The notes under the pieces are model-generated. The model was not told where the DNA came from and searched no databases. It saw nothing but the letters and a program-made list of their open reading frames with translations. The position numbers and the translations under genes are program-made. A DNA stretch of 64,000 nt from Syntrophales bacterium (GTDB lineage: Bacteria > Desulfobacterota > Syntrophia > Syntrophales > UBA2210). Positions 52,427 to 61,358 of the stretch are shown here, piece by piece. The stretch covers positions 1-64,000 of the forward strand of contig JALNXD010000007.1 of NCBI GenBank assembly GCA_023230565.1, written 5' to 3'. The number at the start of each line of letters is the position of its first letter. Position 1 is the first letter of the stretch.

Positions 52427-53131
52427 ATGAAAAAATTTACTTCAGCTGCGTTGGCGGAAAACGACGGAAAAGAAGGCAGACCTGCATTGGTCGCATTCCG
52501 GGGAAAGGTATTCGATGTCACCGAAAGCCGGTTATGGAAGAACGGTACGCATATGAACCGGCATCTCGCCGGCAATGATCTCTCTGATTTTATACATGCG
52601 GCACCACATGAAAAAGACGTTCTTGGCCGTTTTCCCCAGACAGGCGTTCTTATAAAGGAAAGCGATTTGTCGACCGAACGGATACCTTCGGGATTACGGT
52701 TTCTTGCAAAATCACCTTTTTTGTATCGCCATTTTCATCCCATGATTGTTCACTTTCCTATTGCACTCATCATAATGGCCGTCGTATTCGATTTAATATT
52801 CTTCGCAAGCGGTATCTCCTCATTTAAACTATCGGCGCTGCATTGCCTTGGCGCAGGTATTCTTTTTTGCATTCCCGCAATTTCAACAGGTTTTTTTTCG
52901 TGGTTGACAAATTACGGCGGGCGCCGGATGAAAGCAATTACAATGAAGATTCTGCTGTCGTCTATCCTCCTGATCGATTCTACAGCGGTTTTTATCTGGC
53001 GAATATGTGACCCTGCAATCGAAAGTTCGTTTCAGCCTGAAGGCATTGTATACCTGACACTGTTTTTTTTCTGTGTACCGTTGATTGCTCTCACGGGCTG
53101 GTACGGCGGTCAGCTGACTTTTTCAAAGTAG
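52427..53131 (+). CDS. cytochrome b5-like heme domain fused to DUF2231 membrane domain
   Basis: Encodes 234 residues from ATG 52427, six bases after GGAGG. Residues about 5-80 form a b5-type domain: ALVAFRGKVFDVTESRLW, with candidate axial His in NRHLAGND (in place of HPGG) and in AAPHEKD. Residues about 95-234 hold four membrane helices of DUF2231, beginning RHFHPMIVHFPIALI, whose histidines are often taken as heme ligands. It is probably an inner-membrane redox protein. It is divergent from the sigma-54 activator gene. Confidence 0.85.
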   Translation: MKKFTSAALAENDGKEGRPALVAFRGKVFDVTESRLWKNGTHMNRHLAGNDLSDFIHAAPHEKDVLGRFPQTGVLIKESDLSTERIPSGLRFLAKSPFLYRHFHPMIVHFPIALIIMAVVFDLIFFASGISSFKLSALHCLGAGILFCIPAISTGFFSWLTNYGGRRMKAITMKILLSSILLIDSTAVFIWRICDPAIESSFQPEGIVYLTLFFFCVPLIALTGWYGGQLTFSK

Positions 53132-53155
53132 ACTGACAGGCCGTATTCTATTTTA

Positions 53156-53184
53156 TTGACCTGCCGCATTCAAAATACTATATC
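53156..53184 (+). promoter_or_regulatory. sigma-70 promoter of the SDR gene
   Basis: TTGACC (53156-53161) and TATATC (53179-53184) are spaced 17 bases, 51 bp before the SDR start. Confidence 0.65.
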
Positions 53185-53235
53185 GATCCATGCAAGGTTA
53201 ACTGCGGAAAGCGGAAAAAGTAAAGGAGGGTTGAA

Positions 53236-54036
53236 ATGAGCCGCCGTTTGGAAGGGAAAACTGCCATAATTACAGGAGGAACCAGTGGAATAGGAGAAGC
53301 AACGGCAGAACTGTTCGTAAAAGAAGGCGCCCGGGTAATAATAGCTGGACGATCTGAAGAAAAAGGGCAAGGTATCGCCGACCGGCTTGGAGAGGCGGCT
53401 ATATATACGTATGCCGATGTAACAAATGAAAAAGATTTACAAAAACTCGTTGAACTTGCTGTGGAGCACTTCGGGCGACTGGATTGCCTCTTCAACAACG
53501 CCGGCGGGCCCGCTCAGGCGACACTCGAACACGTCACGAAAGATGATTTCGATCTTGCCATGAACCTTCTCCTGGGAAGCTGCATATTCGCAATGAAATA
53601 TGCTGTCCCGGTTATGAAAAAGCAAGGGTCCGGGAGCATAATAAATACATCAAGCATAGCAGCATTAAGAAGCGGGCAGGGTGCTATTCTGTATTCAGCT
53701 GCAAAAGCTGCACTCACCCATTTGACGAGACTGTTAGGTGTGGAATTGGGTCCATTCGGTATACGCGTCAATTCTATTTCTCCGGGTGCTATTGCTACAC
53801 CCATTTTCTGGGGAGGATCTGAAAAGGCAAATACGCTTTCCGCAGAAGAAAATGCACGAAAGATGGAAAAACTTAAAAAAAGCCTCTCGAAAGCAACACC
53901 GGTGCCGCGTTCGGGATTTCCGGAAGATATCGCCTATGCGGCATTGTATCTTGCAAGCGATGAAGGAAGCTTTGTCAATTGTCAGGATCTGGTGGTTGAC
54001 GGCGGGAGAACGGCCATATTCTGCGAACCCGGATAA
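53236..54036 (+). CDS. short-chain dehydrogenase/reductase
   Basis: Encodes 266 residues of the classical SDR type: cofactor loop ITGGTSGIGEA, NNAGGP, catalytic Ser in NTSSIAALRS, YxxxK in YSAAKAALTH, and RVNSISPGAIATPIF. The residue pattern AGRSEEK after beta-2 fits either NAD or NADP. It probably oxidises or reduces a hydroxyacyl or alcohol substrate. AAAGGAGG lies upstream of the ATG. The phosphoesterase gene starts 21 bp downstream. Confidence 0.93.
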   Translation: MSRRLEGKTAIITGGTSGIGEATAELFVKEGARVIIAGRSEEKGQGIADRLGEAAIYTYADVTNEKDLQKLVELAVEHFGRLDCLFNNAGGPAQATLEHVTKDDFDLAMNLLLGSCIFAMKYAVPVMKKQGSGSIINTSSIAALRSGQGAILYSAAKAALTHLTRLLGVELGPFGIRVNSISPGAIATPIFWGGSEKANTLSAEENARKMEKLKKSLSKATPVPRSGFPEDIAYAALYLASDEGSFVNCQDLVVDGGRTAIFCEPG

Positions 54037-54057
54037 AAACAAGAGAATCGCACAGGT

Positions 54058-55740
54058 ATGAGAATAATATATGCCGCCGATATACACGGCGCTTTTGAAA
54101 GAGTTAAAACGCTCCTGTCGGAAACAGTGGCGGACCTCTATATTATCACGGGAGATCTCATTGACATCCCTTTTTACACTATGAATACGGCTATCAACTA
54201 TCATGACCTGCAGGTATATTTTTACGGACTGCGCCGTCAGATGGAAAAAGAGGGGGTGCCGATAGAAGATTTTGTAGATGAATTATTGGAGAGACCCGAT
54301 ATTTCAGATGAAGCCGAGGAAAAAGGTACAAGATACCAGCAGTATACGATACGCGCCAGAAGGGTTCTCCAGCAGAAATACAAGGTCCTTGAAAATATTC
54401 TGGCCACAAAACAGACAGCCCGCATTCTTTCTCTGCCGGGCAATTATGACATGGACCTGAAATATACCTCGCTTTACGAAAGAGACCTTCACATGCGCTG
54501 TCATGAAATTGAAGGTATAAAATTTGCGGGCTATGGGGGAGCAGACATCTGGACGCCGGGCATACCGGAAAGATATGTCGTAAAATATCGCGCCGGAAAA
54601 GAAGCAGATTATAACAAAAATGAAATGATTGATTTTTTCAGGACCGTTCATCCTGATATTGTCATCACTCATCAACCCGCACACGGAATCCATGATAGAG
54701 TGCTGCAATTCGGTACTTCGGGTTCGGCCGCACTTCGCCATTTTTGTGATACCCATCCGGTAACTGCCTGTTTGAGCGGCCATATTCACGCAGATTGGGG
54801 GTTCGATGCACGCGAGAGAACTATTTATCTAAACCCGTCAAATTTTGGTGAAGTAACGCTAATGACAGGCGGCGTATCGGAGGGAGGTTTTTTTTATTCA
54901 ATCGAAATTGAGCACAGTGCCATAGAAAAGATCATTTTTAAAAAAATAGTAGATAACAGGATTTATGATATCGCGGACTATTACAAGAAGGGAGAAGAAT
55001 GGATCGAAGACATTATCGACGAAAAAAGATATGGGGCCCTCAAGAAGGGGAAAAATTTCGACATGAAAGTAAAAAAATATTCCCATATCCCTGAGATTCA
55101 GCTTTACAATGAAATAAAGCAATTTTACCGAATGTTTCAAACCGGGGAAACGGACGAGCGAATTGACAGAATGGAACAAGTGGCTCATCTGATAGAAGAA
55201 AAGATCCAGGACGATATTGCCATGGACATACTCGGGTCGACAAACATGGGGATATGCGAAACCGGTTCCGACATCGATTTCGCTCTTTATATACGGTGCC
55301 CGGAAGGTATTACGGAAATGCGGGCATACAGGCAGTATAAAAAAGCGGCAAGACTTTTGGAAGAAATTCTGAGGCCGGACTATGCCTTTCAAATTCTTGA
55401 CTGCATTGATCTGGGATTAGTGGAAAAGTCGATTCGGGAAAAAAATTATGAATGCGAAGCAACTCAGCGTTTCGTCGCGTATCGATCAATATGCCGGCCG
55501 ATAAATTATAGGGTGATAGCACCTGTGGAAGATCTTCTCAATAAAGATCTGGAATTCCGTTCAGAGATGGAAGGAAGTATACAGTCATACATGAAAATAT
55601 TTGCGAATACCTCCCGGCATACCCATTCTTTTGAAAAATATGAATATAGAATCAGGGCCATGGGAATAAAAATTCCCGTTACCGTTCGGCAGGCAATTAT
55701 GACGTATCTGAATAAAAATGGCGACACCGATGATACTTAA
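54058..55740 (+). CDS. calcineurin-like phosphoesterase fused to Pol-beta-type nucleotidyltransferase
   Basis: Encodes 560 residues. Residues 1-290 are a metallophosphoesterase with all five motifs: AADIHGA, TGDLID, PGNYDMD, ITHQPAHG and SGHIHAD. Residues about 385-530 contain LGSTNMGICETGSDIDFALY, the GS...DxD motif of minimal nucleotidyltransferases, followed by helices and PVEDLLNKDLEFR. Opposing nucleotide-adding and phosphodiester-cutting activities in one chain are unusual. Possible roles are cyclic or modified nucleotide turnover or toxin-antitoxin-like AMPylation; I cannot choose. Start ATG has only a close AGG. Same operon as the SDR. Confidence 0.85.
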   Translation: MRIIYAADIHGAFERVKTLLSETVADLYIITGDLIDIPFYTMNTAINYHDLQVYFYGLRRQMEKEGVPIEDFVDELLERPDISDEAEEKGTRYQQYTIRARRVLQQKYKVLENILATKQTARILSLPGNYDMDLKYTSLYERDLHMRCHEIEGIKFAGYGGADIWTPGIPERYVVKYRAGKEADYNKNEMIDFFRTVHPDIVITHQPAHGIHDRVLQFGTSGSAALRHFCDTHPVTACLSGHIHADWGFDARERTIYLNPSNFGEVTLMTGGVSEGGFFYSIEIEHSAIEKIIFKKIVDNRIYDIADYYKKGEEWIEDIIDEKRYGALKKGKNFDMKVKKYSHIPEIQLYNEIKQFYRMFQTGETDERIDRMEQVAHLIEEKIQDDIAMDILGSTNMGICETGSDIDFALYIRCPEGITEMRAYRQYKKAARLLEEILRPDYAFQILDCIDLGLVEKSIREKNYECEATQRFVAYRSICRPINYRVIAPVEDLLNKDLEFRSEMEGSIQSYMKIFANTSRHTHSFEKYEYRIRAMGIKIPVTVRQAIMTYLNKNGDTDDT

Positions 55741-56026
55741 AAAAGAAGCGCATATTTTACTTACTGCCTCGAAGCTCCCGAAAAAGAAATCCTGTCTGTT
55801 ATCGCCCCTGTGGTCAAATTCACTCGGAAAATAGTCCGATCATCGCAATTTTACGTCTTTTTTTAAGCAACTTCTATTGACACTTTAAAGCTGTTACTGA
55901 TAAATACCTTCACCATATGGGTAGTGTCGGGGAAGGTGTTATTTAAAAAAAGCAGTGAAACGAGACCTTTCTACGGTAATTATTTAAGGCTCTTCTGAAA
56001 ATCGGATACACTGATAAAGAAATCAG
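55741..56026. other. 286-bp intergenic region with possible promoter and dyad
   Basis: TTGACA (55877-55882) followed by TAAATA at 18 bases may drive the PilZ gene. ACCTTC (55906-55911) and GAAGGT (55932-55937) form an inverted repeat downstream of it. Nothing else recognised. Confidence 0.35.
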
Positions 56027-56641
56027 ATGGATATGCTTAAACCAGGTCTCCCCATTGATGTAATTATTGGCAAAAACAAAATAAGAAAATCCTCGGTCCA
56101 GGATCTGAAGGAAGACGTAATTGTTATTCTGCAAACCTTTCCGCCCCTGGATTCAGCATCTTTAGAAAAAAACCTTTTTATAACCTATCCTGTTAATGAG
56201 AAAGATGTCAGCCGCATCGGATTCTGGGCCCAAATTGTGGAGCTGCGCGAAGGATATACGACGTGCGGCAGAGGATTTCCCGCCGTTTTGGTTCGAAGAC
56301 TTTCCAAAAATATTCCCTGCGATCTGAGAGCATATGCGCGATTCAGCCCGAAGCACTGTCTAGAAGTTCGGTTCGGCGATGAAATGTTAGAAGTGGTGAA
56401 TATCTCCCGAGGAGGCGCTCACCTCGTGCGAAGACCTGGTGCGATTCCGCCAATTGGCTGGGGCGATACTATTCCTCTTGAAATCAGTGCAGGCCGCACT
56501 TTAATTTCAAGTAATGCCAAGATTGTTCGTCTCTGGCACACAAAAGGGAGCTTCGGTCCCGAACATCTTGCCGTCAAGTTCCTCAAGGAGCTTCCTGCTG
56601 AACTGGCAGAAAAGAAGGGCATCAGAGTGAAGTGCGTGTAG
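56027..56641 (+). CDS. PilZ-domain c-di-GMP-binding protein (YcgR-like)
   Basis: Encodes 204 residues. The N-terminal half (1-95) resembles the YcgR flagellar-brake fold (FWAQIVELREGYTTCGRGFPAVLV). The PilZ domain follows: RxxxR as RAYAR near residue 101 and NISRGG near residue 125, the two c-di-GMP-contacting motifs. Such proteins change motility or surface behaviour when c-di-GMP rises. No ribosome site is strong; a start two codons later is possible. A short hairpin overlaps its stop (56641-56660). Confidence 0.85.
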   Translation: MDMLKPGLPIDVIIGKNKIRKSSVQDLKEDVIVILQTFPPLDSASLEKNLFITYPVNEKDVSRIGFWAQIVELREGYTTCGRGFPAVLVRRLSKNIPCDLRAYARFSPKHCLEVRFGDEMLEVVNISRGGAHLVRRPGAIPPIGWGDTIPLEISAGRTLISSNAKIVRLWHTKGSFGPEHLAVKFLKELPAELAEKKGIRVKCV

Positions 56642-56849
56642 ATTTCTTTTCAAAGAAATCCACTCTGATGGAATTGTAAGAACACGAAGAAACAGGACGC
56701 AGGAGGGTAGCTTGAGTTTCAAGAAATAACAAGCTTTTAATGGAAAATATAGTAATCTTTTTTAAGGCGGACCGCAATTTTTAGTGTACAATAATTTGAA
56801 TTTGCCAGTAAAATGCAAAGGTATAAATAACCGACGGAAAGGACACATC

Positions 56850-57542
56850 ATGCTTATTTTTATTCATGGTTCGGGAGGCACAAGAGAAGCATTCAAATAT
56901 CAGATAGATCATTTTACCGCTTCCATTGCCGTTAACCTTCCTGGACATCCCGACGGCGAGCCTTGCCGCACAATCAATGAATATACCGATTGGCTGCATG
57001 GATTTATAAAAGAAAGAAATATGAAGAACCTCTTCCTTGCAGGCCATTCTCTCGGTGGCGGAATTGCCCTTTCGTACGCTCTTGAATATCCGGGAGATCT
57101 CGATGGCCTGATTCTCCTCGGGAGCGGTTTGAGACTTCGTGTTCACCCTGTGTTTCTTGAAACTCTTGAAAAAGCCTGCCAAGAACCTTCTACTTTCGAA
57201 TCCTTTGCCGGATCGAACTATGAACGTATGGATCCCGAACTGGCGGCGATTATCAAGGCGCGGGTCCTTGAAAACGGTCCTGCAGTTATGCTGAATGACA
57301 TGCGCGCCTGCGACGCCTTCGATATAATGGACAGAAAAGGAGAAATTACGGTGCCGACTCTCGCCATTTGCGGTACCGAAGACATCATGACACCGCCAAA
57401 ATACAGTTATTTCATCGAAAAGAACATTCCCGGAGCCCGAGCAGTACTTATAGAAGGCGGTACACATTTTGTTTTTGCGGAGAAACCGGAAGAGGTGAAT
57501 GAGGCTATAGATAAATTCCTTAAAAGCGTCTCATCGGAGTAG
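56850..57542 (+). CDS. alpha/beta hydrolase
   Basis: Encodes 230 residues from ATG 56850, eight bases after GGAAAGG; an in-frame ATG at 56784 lacks the site. Oxyanion HGSGGT, nucleophile Ser in GHSLGGG, Asp in GTEDIMTP and His in GGTHFVF complete the triad. The fold is that of esterases or C-C bond hydrolases acting on small carboxylic esters, and an acyl-CoA or enol-lactone substrate would fit the neighbourhood. Lone gene converging with the phosphate acyltransferase. Confidence 0.9.
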   Translation: MLIFIHGSGGTREAFKYQIDHFTASIAVNLPGHPDGEPCRTINEYTDWLHGFIKERNMKNLFLAGHSLGGGIALSYALEYPGDLDGLILLGSGLRLRVHPVFLETLEKACQEPSTFESFAGSNYERMDPELAAIIKARVLENGPAVMLNDMRACDAFDIMDRKGEITVPTLAICGTEDIMTPPKYSYFIEKNIPGARAVLIEGGTHFVFAEKPEEVNEAIDKFLKSVSSE

Positions 57543-57571
57543 CCACTGCACGCTTCCTGGAAGGAATTTTT

Positions 57572-58483
57572 TTATTCGACGACATCATATGATATTCTCA
57601 TGTCGGCAAGCATCACACACATTGCAAGCTGATTCACAATTTTTTCGCAGTCGTCTGACCGTGACGGGATACACACCGGCCCATGGGAAGAAGCCACAAG
57701 GGCGCTTCTCTTCATATTTAAAAAGAAATCGAGTTTGCAGATTATGTTTCCTGCATCAAGTGAGGGGACAAGGAGAATGTGGGGCATACCGGCTGTATTT
57801 ACTTTTCGCTGAGTATCCTGCAGGAAAATCTCGCTGAAAGAAGTGGCTTCCAGAATTTCGCATGCACCAAATACTCCACGGGCTGCATTTTCTCTAAGCT
57901 TTTTGTAATCTCTAAAGGATTGGAGTTCACCTCCTATACCTCTCTGCGCAGAGAGAACCGCTATTTTCGGTTTTTCATATCCAAGAAAGCGGCAGACGGC
58001 TACGGCATTTTTAAGGATTTCTTCTTTCGCCTTTACGTCAGGTGCGATATTGACCCCCGTATCTGTCAGAGCAATTAAATGATCTATTTCAGGAATTTCC
58101 CAAAAACATATCACGCTTACGGTCAAGCCGGACTTCGCTTTTGCTTCTTCACGAATGATTGACTTGTAAATGAAAGAGGTCGGTATCTGGCCCTTGCTCG
58201 CAAAAGAACTGCCGCCGGAAAACAGCCTCTGTATTCCAAAATCGGATATCTGCTGTTTATCATGAAGCGGAATTATTTCGAAGTGAGCAATGTCAAACTC
58301 GACCTTTTCGGCCATCTGTTGCATCTTTTTACTATCCCCGATCAGAAGAGGATCAATGAATCCCTGTTTATGCGCCTCTTTTACGGCCGCCATGAATTCT
58401 TCATTCTCCGGCGCAAGCACTGCGACCGTTCTCGGTCCGTTTTCTCTTGCCAGATCCGACAGCTGACGTAACGATCTGATCAT
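57572..58483 (-). CDS. phosphate acetyl/butyryltransferase family protein
   Basis: Encodes 303 residues from ATG 58483 after GGAAGGA; an in-frame start at 58588 lacks a site. Family features are AVLAPENEEFMAAVKEAHKQG, PLLIGDSKKM, DTGVNIAPDVKAKEEILKNAV and LVPSLDAGNIICK. Members convert acyl-CoA and phosphate to acyl-phosphate, feeding substrate-level ATP synthesis; no acyl kinase is in the window. The nitroreductase gene ends 37 bp upstream on the same strand. Confidence 0.85.
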   Translation of the reverse strand: MIRSLRQLSDLARENGPRTVAVLAPENEEFMAAVKEAHKQGFIDPLLIGDSKKMQQMAEKVEFDIAHFEIIPLHDKQQISDFGIQRLFSGGSSFASKGQIPTSFIYKSIIREEAKAKSGLTVSVICFWEIPEIDHLIALTDTGVNIAPDVKAKEEILKNAVAVCRFLGYEKPKIAVLSAQRGIGGELQSFRDYKKLRENAARGVFGACEILEATSFSEIFLQDTQRKVNTAGMPHILLVPSLDAGNIICKLDFFLNMKRSALVASSHGPVCIPSRSDDCEKIVNQLAMCVMLADMRISYDVVE

Positions 58484-58520
58484 TTCACGTCCTTCCACAG
58501 AAATTCCACATCGGCAACCC

Positions 58521-59189
58521 TCAAAAACCGACCCAGTGTACAGCTTTTTCGACCGATTCTCTTTCACTGGACAATTCATTTGCGTCATCCGTCCAATCCG
58601 GATACCCTATGGAAATGCATAGATAAATTTTTTTTGATTCGGGAATACCGGTGATCTTTCTTACCTCATCCGGGAAAGAAACTCCCTGGCTGTTAATGCA
58701 GGTCCCCAACTCATAGTCGAGTGCAACCAAACAGATAGTCTGAACCAGCCCCCCTATATCTGAAGCTGCCATACGGATATCCAGATTCTCGTCAGCTGCA
58801 AGAATTATCACGGCTGGTGCATCAAATGCCCGCAATCCCTTCATTGTCCATCTCAGCCTTTTTTCTTTCTCTTTCCGGTCGATTTCCAGAAGCCGGTACA
58901 ATTCAAGTCCAAGTGCCCTCTGGCGCTCTTTATGCACGCCTTCATATGGTTTTACACTGCCGAAATCCGAAACAGGAATCGAGCCCGAATCCAGTTTTGT
59001 CATTATTATTCTCCTAAGTTCATTGAGAGGTTCACCTGCAAGAACTGTAATTTCCCATGGCTGCACATTCATGGCCGACGGGGCCCGAAGAGATATTTCA
59101 ATAATTTCGGATAGAAATTCCTTTGAAACCGGATCGGTTTTATAGCCCCTGATACTTTTTCTCTTACTTATGGCTTCCTTTAATTCCAT
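58521..59189 (-). CDS. nitroreductase-family FMN oxidoreductase
   Basis: Encodes 222 residues. The FMN-binding start AISKRKSIRGYKTDPV, the APSAMNVQPWEITVL signature and the C-terminal IYLCISIGYPDW identify the family. In anaerobes these proteins often reduce quinones, flavins or enones rather than nitro compounds. It is cotranscribed with the phosphate acyltransferase. The ribosome site (AAGGT) is moderate. Confidence 0.9.
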   Translation of the reverse strand: MELKEAISKRKSIRGYKTDPVSKEFLSEIIEISLRAPSAMNVQPWEITVLAGEPLNELRRIIMTKLDSGSIPVSDFGSVKPYEGVHKERQRALGLELYRLLEIDRKEKEKRLRWTMKGLRAFDAPAVIILAADENLDIRMAASDIGGLVQTICLVALDYELGTCINSQGVSFPDEVRKITGIPESKKIYLCISIGYPDWTDDANELSSERESVEKAVHWVGF

Positions 59190-59337
59190 CTGATGATTAC
59201 CTTCTACATGCGTGCTTTTTGCTATTATCGAACCATTTCCCTTCAGACCGGAATATGATATCCGGCGAAAACGGCCCGCTCATACTTAAAATTTTTTTTG
59301 ACTATGTTTCTGCACAACCTCTACCCTCATTGACTCA

Positions 59338-60315
59338 CTATTCACCGCCGAGAAACCGGCGGGGGTTTTCTATCATCATGAGGCGAATTTGGCTTTCATC
59401 AACGCCTGATTCTTTTAGTAAGGGAATCAAATGCTCCAATATATAAGAAAAAGACCAATGTCTTGTGAAGGGAAGAAGATGTGCCGGCCAGAGATTTCCG
59501 CGGCCGAATAACGCGCTCACATGGTCATGGGAAATCATGACCCGATCGGCATAATTTTCTTCCAGGAGGGCTTTTAGCGTGACAAGCCGCTCGGTATCGG
59601 ACACAAAAATCTCGATCCCGAATCGATCAAGCGCGATATTCACTCCTTTACCGAGCACTTCCTTCTGATAAGAAATTGATCGATTCCCGCACATATGGCC
59701 TATCAGGATTTTTTTCGGTTCTGCCCCTTCGGAAATAAGAAGTGCAGCCTGTTCGGGTCCCATGGTACCATTTTCAGTATGGCTGATGATGGGTGTTCCC
59801 GTCTCAGTGCAGGCGCGAGCCGCAGCCTGGAGCATCACTTCTTCACAGGGAGTGATACGCCCCAGGCCTGTCGCTACTTTTATGACACCCGGTTTTATTC
59901 GAGATGGGCCTATACCGACTGTTATCTCCTGCATAAACCCTTCATAGAGTTCCTCCCGAATCGCATGCGAATCGCCCTGTGTCTTGAATTTCAAATATGT
60001 CCAGGCTCCTTTTTCTTCATCGTATCTTCCTGTGGCACAGATAATATTTATTCCTGATTTCTCGGATACTTCTTTCAAAATATCCACATCCCTGGAAAGG
60101 TCCGGCGGTGTCACATCAACAAGAGAATCAAGGCCCGAATTCTTTGCCGGTTCGAGTGCCTTAAGACAAGTATTAATGATTTTCTTTCTATCAGGGGGCC
60201 CCGCCAGAGGATCGCACCGCCATCCGGGAAAACCGATCACAAGATGTTCATGGATAAGAGTAACTCCCAGATCTTCTGAATGAATGGGACCCAGAACAGT
60301 ATTGACTTCAGCCAT
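59338..60315 (-). CDS. phosphotriesterase-like metal-dependent hydrolase/lactonase
   Basis: Encodes 325 residues of the amidohydrolase superfamily: HEHL (residues 22-25) for metal binding, bridging Lys in GVIKVATG, His in IISHTENG, His in LIGHMCGN and Asp in MISHDHVS. Natural members are mostly lactonases or unknown esterases. GGGG lies five bases before the ATG. Single gene. A lactone-opening role would fit an organic-acid catabolic locus but is not shown. Confidence 0.9.
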   Translation of the reverse strand: MAEVNTVLGPIHSEDLGVTLIHEHLVIGFPGWRCDPLAGPPDRKKIINTCLKALEPAKNSGLDSLVDVTPPDLSRDVDILKEVSEKSGINIICATGRYDEEKGAWTYLKFKTQGDSHAIREELYEGFMQEITVGIGPSRIKPGVIKVATGLGRITPCEEVMLQAAARACTETGTPIISHTENGTMGPEQAALLISEGAEPKKILIGHMCGNRSISYQKEVLGKGVNIALDRFGIEIFVSDTERLVTLKALLEENYADRVMISHDHVSALFGRGNLWPAHLLPFTRHWSFSYILEHLIPLLKESGVDESQIRLMMIENPRRFLGGE

Positions 60316-60496
60316 TTCTACCCCTGAAAATCAGAATGTATTGAATATAGAAGGCACTCAATCCATTATGCCCGGTTTCTATTTAATAAATTTTTGGTAC
60401 TATTTCCCTTTTTCGAAATACTGTCCGTATAATAAAAAACAGCGCATCTTATGGCAAGTCCTATTCTTCAATACCCTGTCTTTTATTATATGTTCT

Positions 60497-61237
60497 CTAG
60501 CCCGACGACGAAGCAGTAAACTGTGCCATTACCCATCCGTATTTACCCTGAGGAGTTTTGATATAGATCCATCCCGGATTATTTGCCTGGCCGTGGATTT
60601 CAAGAACAGCGCCTTTTCCCAGCTGATACATTACCGGATGTTCCATACCCGGTCCTGTCCGGACATTGAGAAGTTCGGTGGTTACAATGACGGTCCCCGA
60701 ATACAAATCCTCCGTCTTTTTACCGCTGTCATTTACCGGCTGATGTTTCTCGTATGGCGGATCGACGACGATATACCCGGAAGCAGCGTTCCTGTAATAA
60801 ATTCCGCCAAAATAATAATATAGGGATGGCCCGACATTAAAAGAAATATATCCCGCAGGTAAACGCGTCACAACCGCACCGACGGGCGCCCTCACTTCCA
60901 AGTATCCGCCTGGCACTCTCTTAAAATATATGCCCCGATCGTGGTGATAATAATAATGAATTCCCGCTATTGTAAGCATTGCAACACCAACCGGCAAGAT
61001 CGAAACTGCCCTTCTCTTATGATAATAATGGGGTGTTGCCCGAGCCTTCGGATATCGATGCCAATAGTGAACTTTTCCGGAAGGTCGATAATGAGTCTGT
61101 TTATAGCGGCTGAAATGGCCGGAGTTCCGCTCGCCGGCAGCAAAAACTTCCATTTGAGGAGCGGCAAAACACAGCACTAATGTCAGCATGACGGATAGAG
61201 AGATGCGTATGCGGTTCCTGTGTGATATAAATGCCAT
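60497..61237 (-). CDS. DUF6515/SH3-domain secreted protein
   Basis: Encodes 246 residues from ATG 61237, five bases after AGAGGTGA. A signal peptide spans about 1-34 (ending MEVFAAGE). The middle is Tyr/His-rich (HYYYHHDRGIYFKRVPGGYLEV) with the DUF6515 pattern APVGAVVTRLPAGY and YYRNAASGYIVVDPP. A bacterial SH3 domain (about 180-240: TELLNVRTGPGMEHPVMYQLGKG) ends it. It is probably periplasmic or cell-wall associated. It follows the SLC13 gene on the same strand after 121 bp. Confidence 0.85.
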   Translation of the reverse strand: MAFISHRNRIRISLSVMLTLVLCFAAPQMEVFAAGERNSGHFSRYKQTHYRPSGKVHYWHRYPKARATPHYYHKRRAVSILPVGVAMLTIAGIHYYYHHDRGIYFKRVPGGYLEVRAPVGAVVTRLPAGYISFNVGPSLYYYFGGIYYRNAASGYIVVDPPYEKHQPVNDSGKKTEDLYSGTVIVTTELLNVRTGPGMEHPVMYQLGKGAVLEIHGQANNPGWIYIKTPQGKYGWVMAQFTASSSG

Positions 61238-61358
61238 GATGTCACCTCTTCGTTTTACTCTTTTATAGTACGTCGTCTGCCATTTTGCACAGGTTACAGT
61301 TTCTCCTGAGCATTTCGCACTCGCACACAAAATATCTGCTCGAATTCCGGTATATGGA

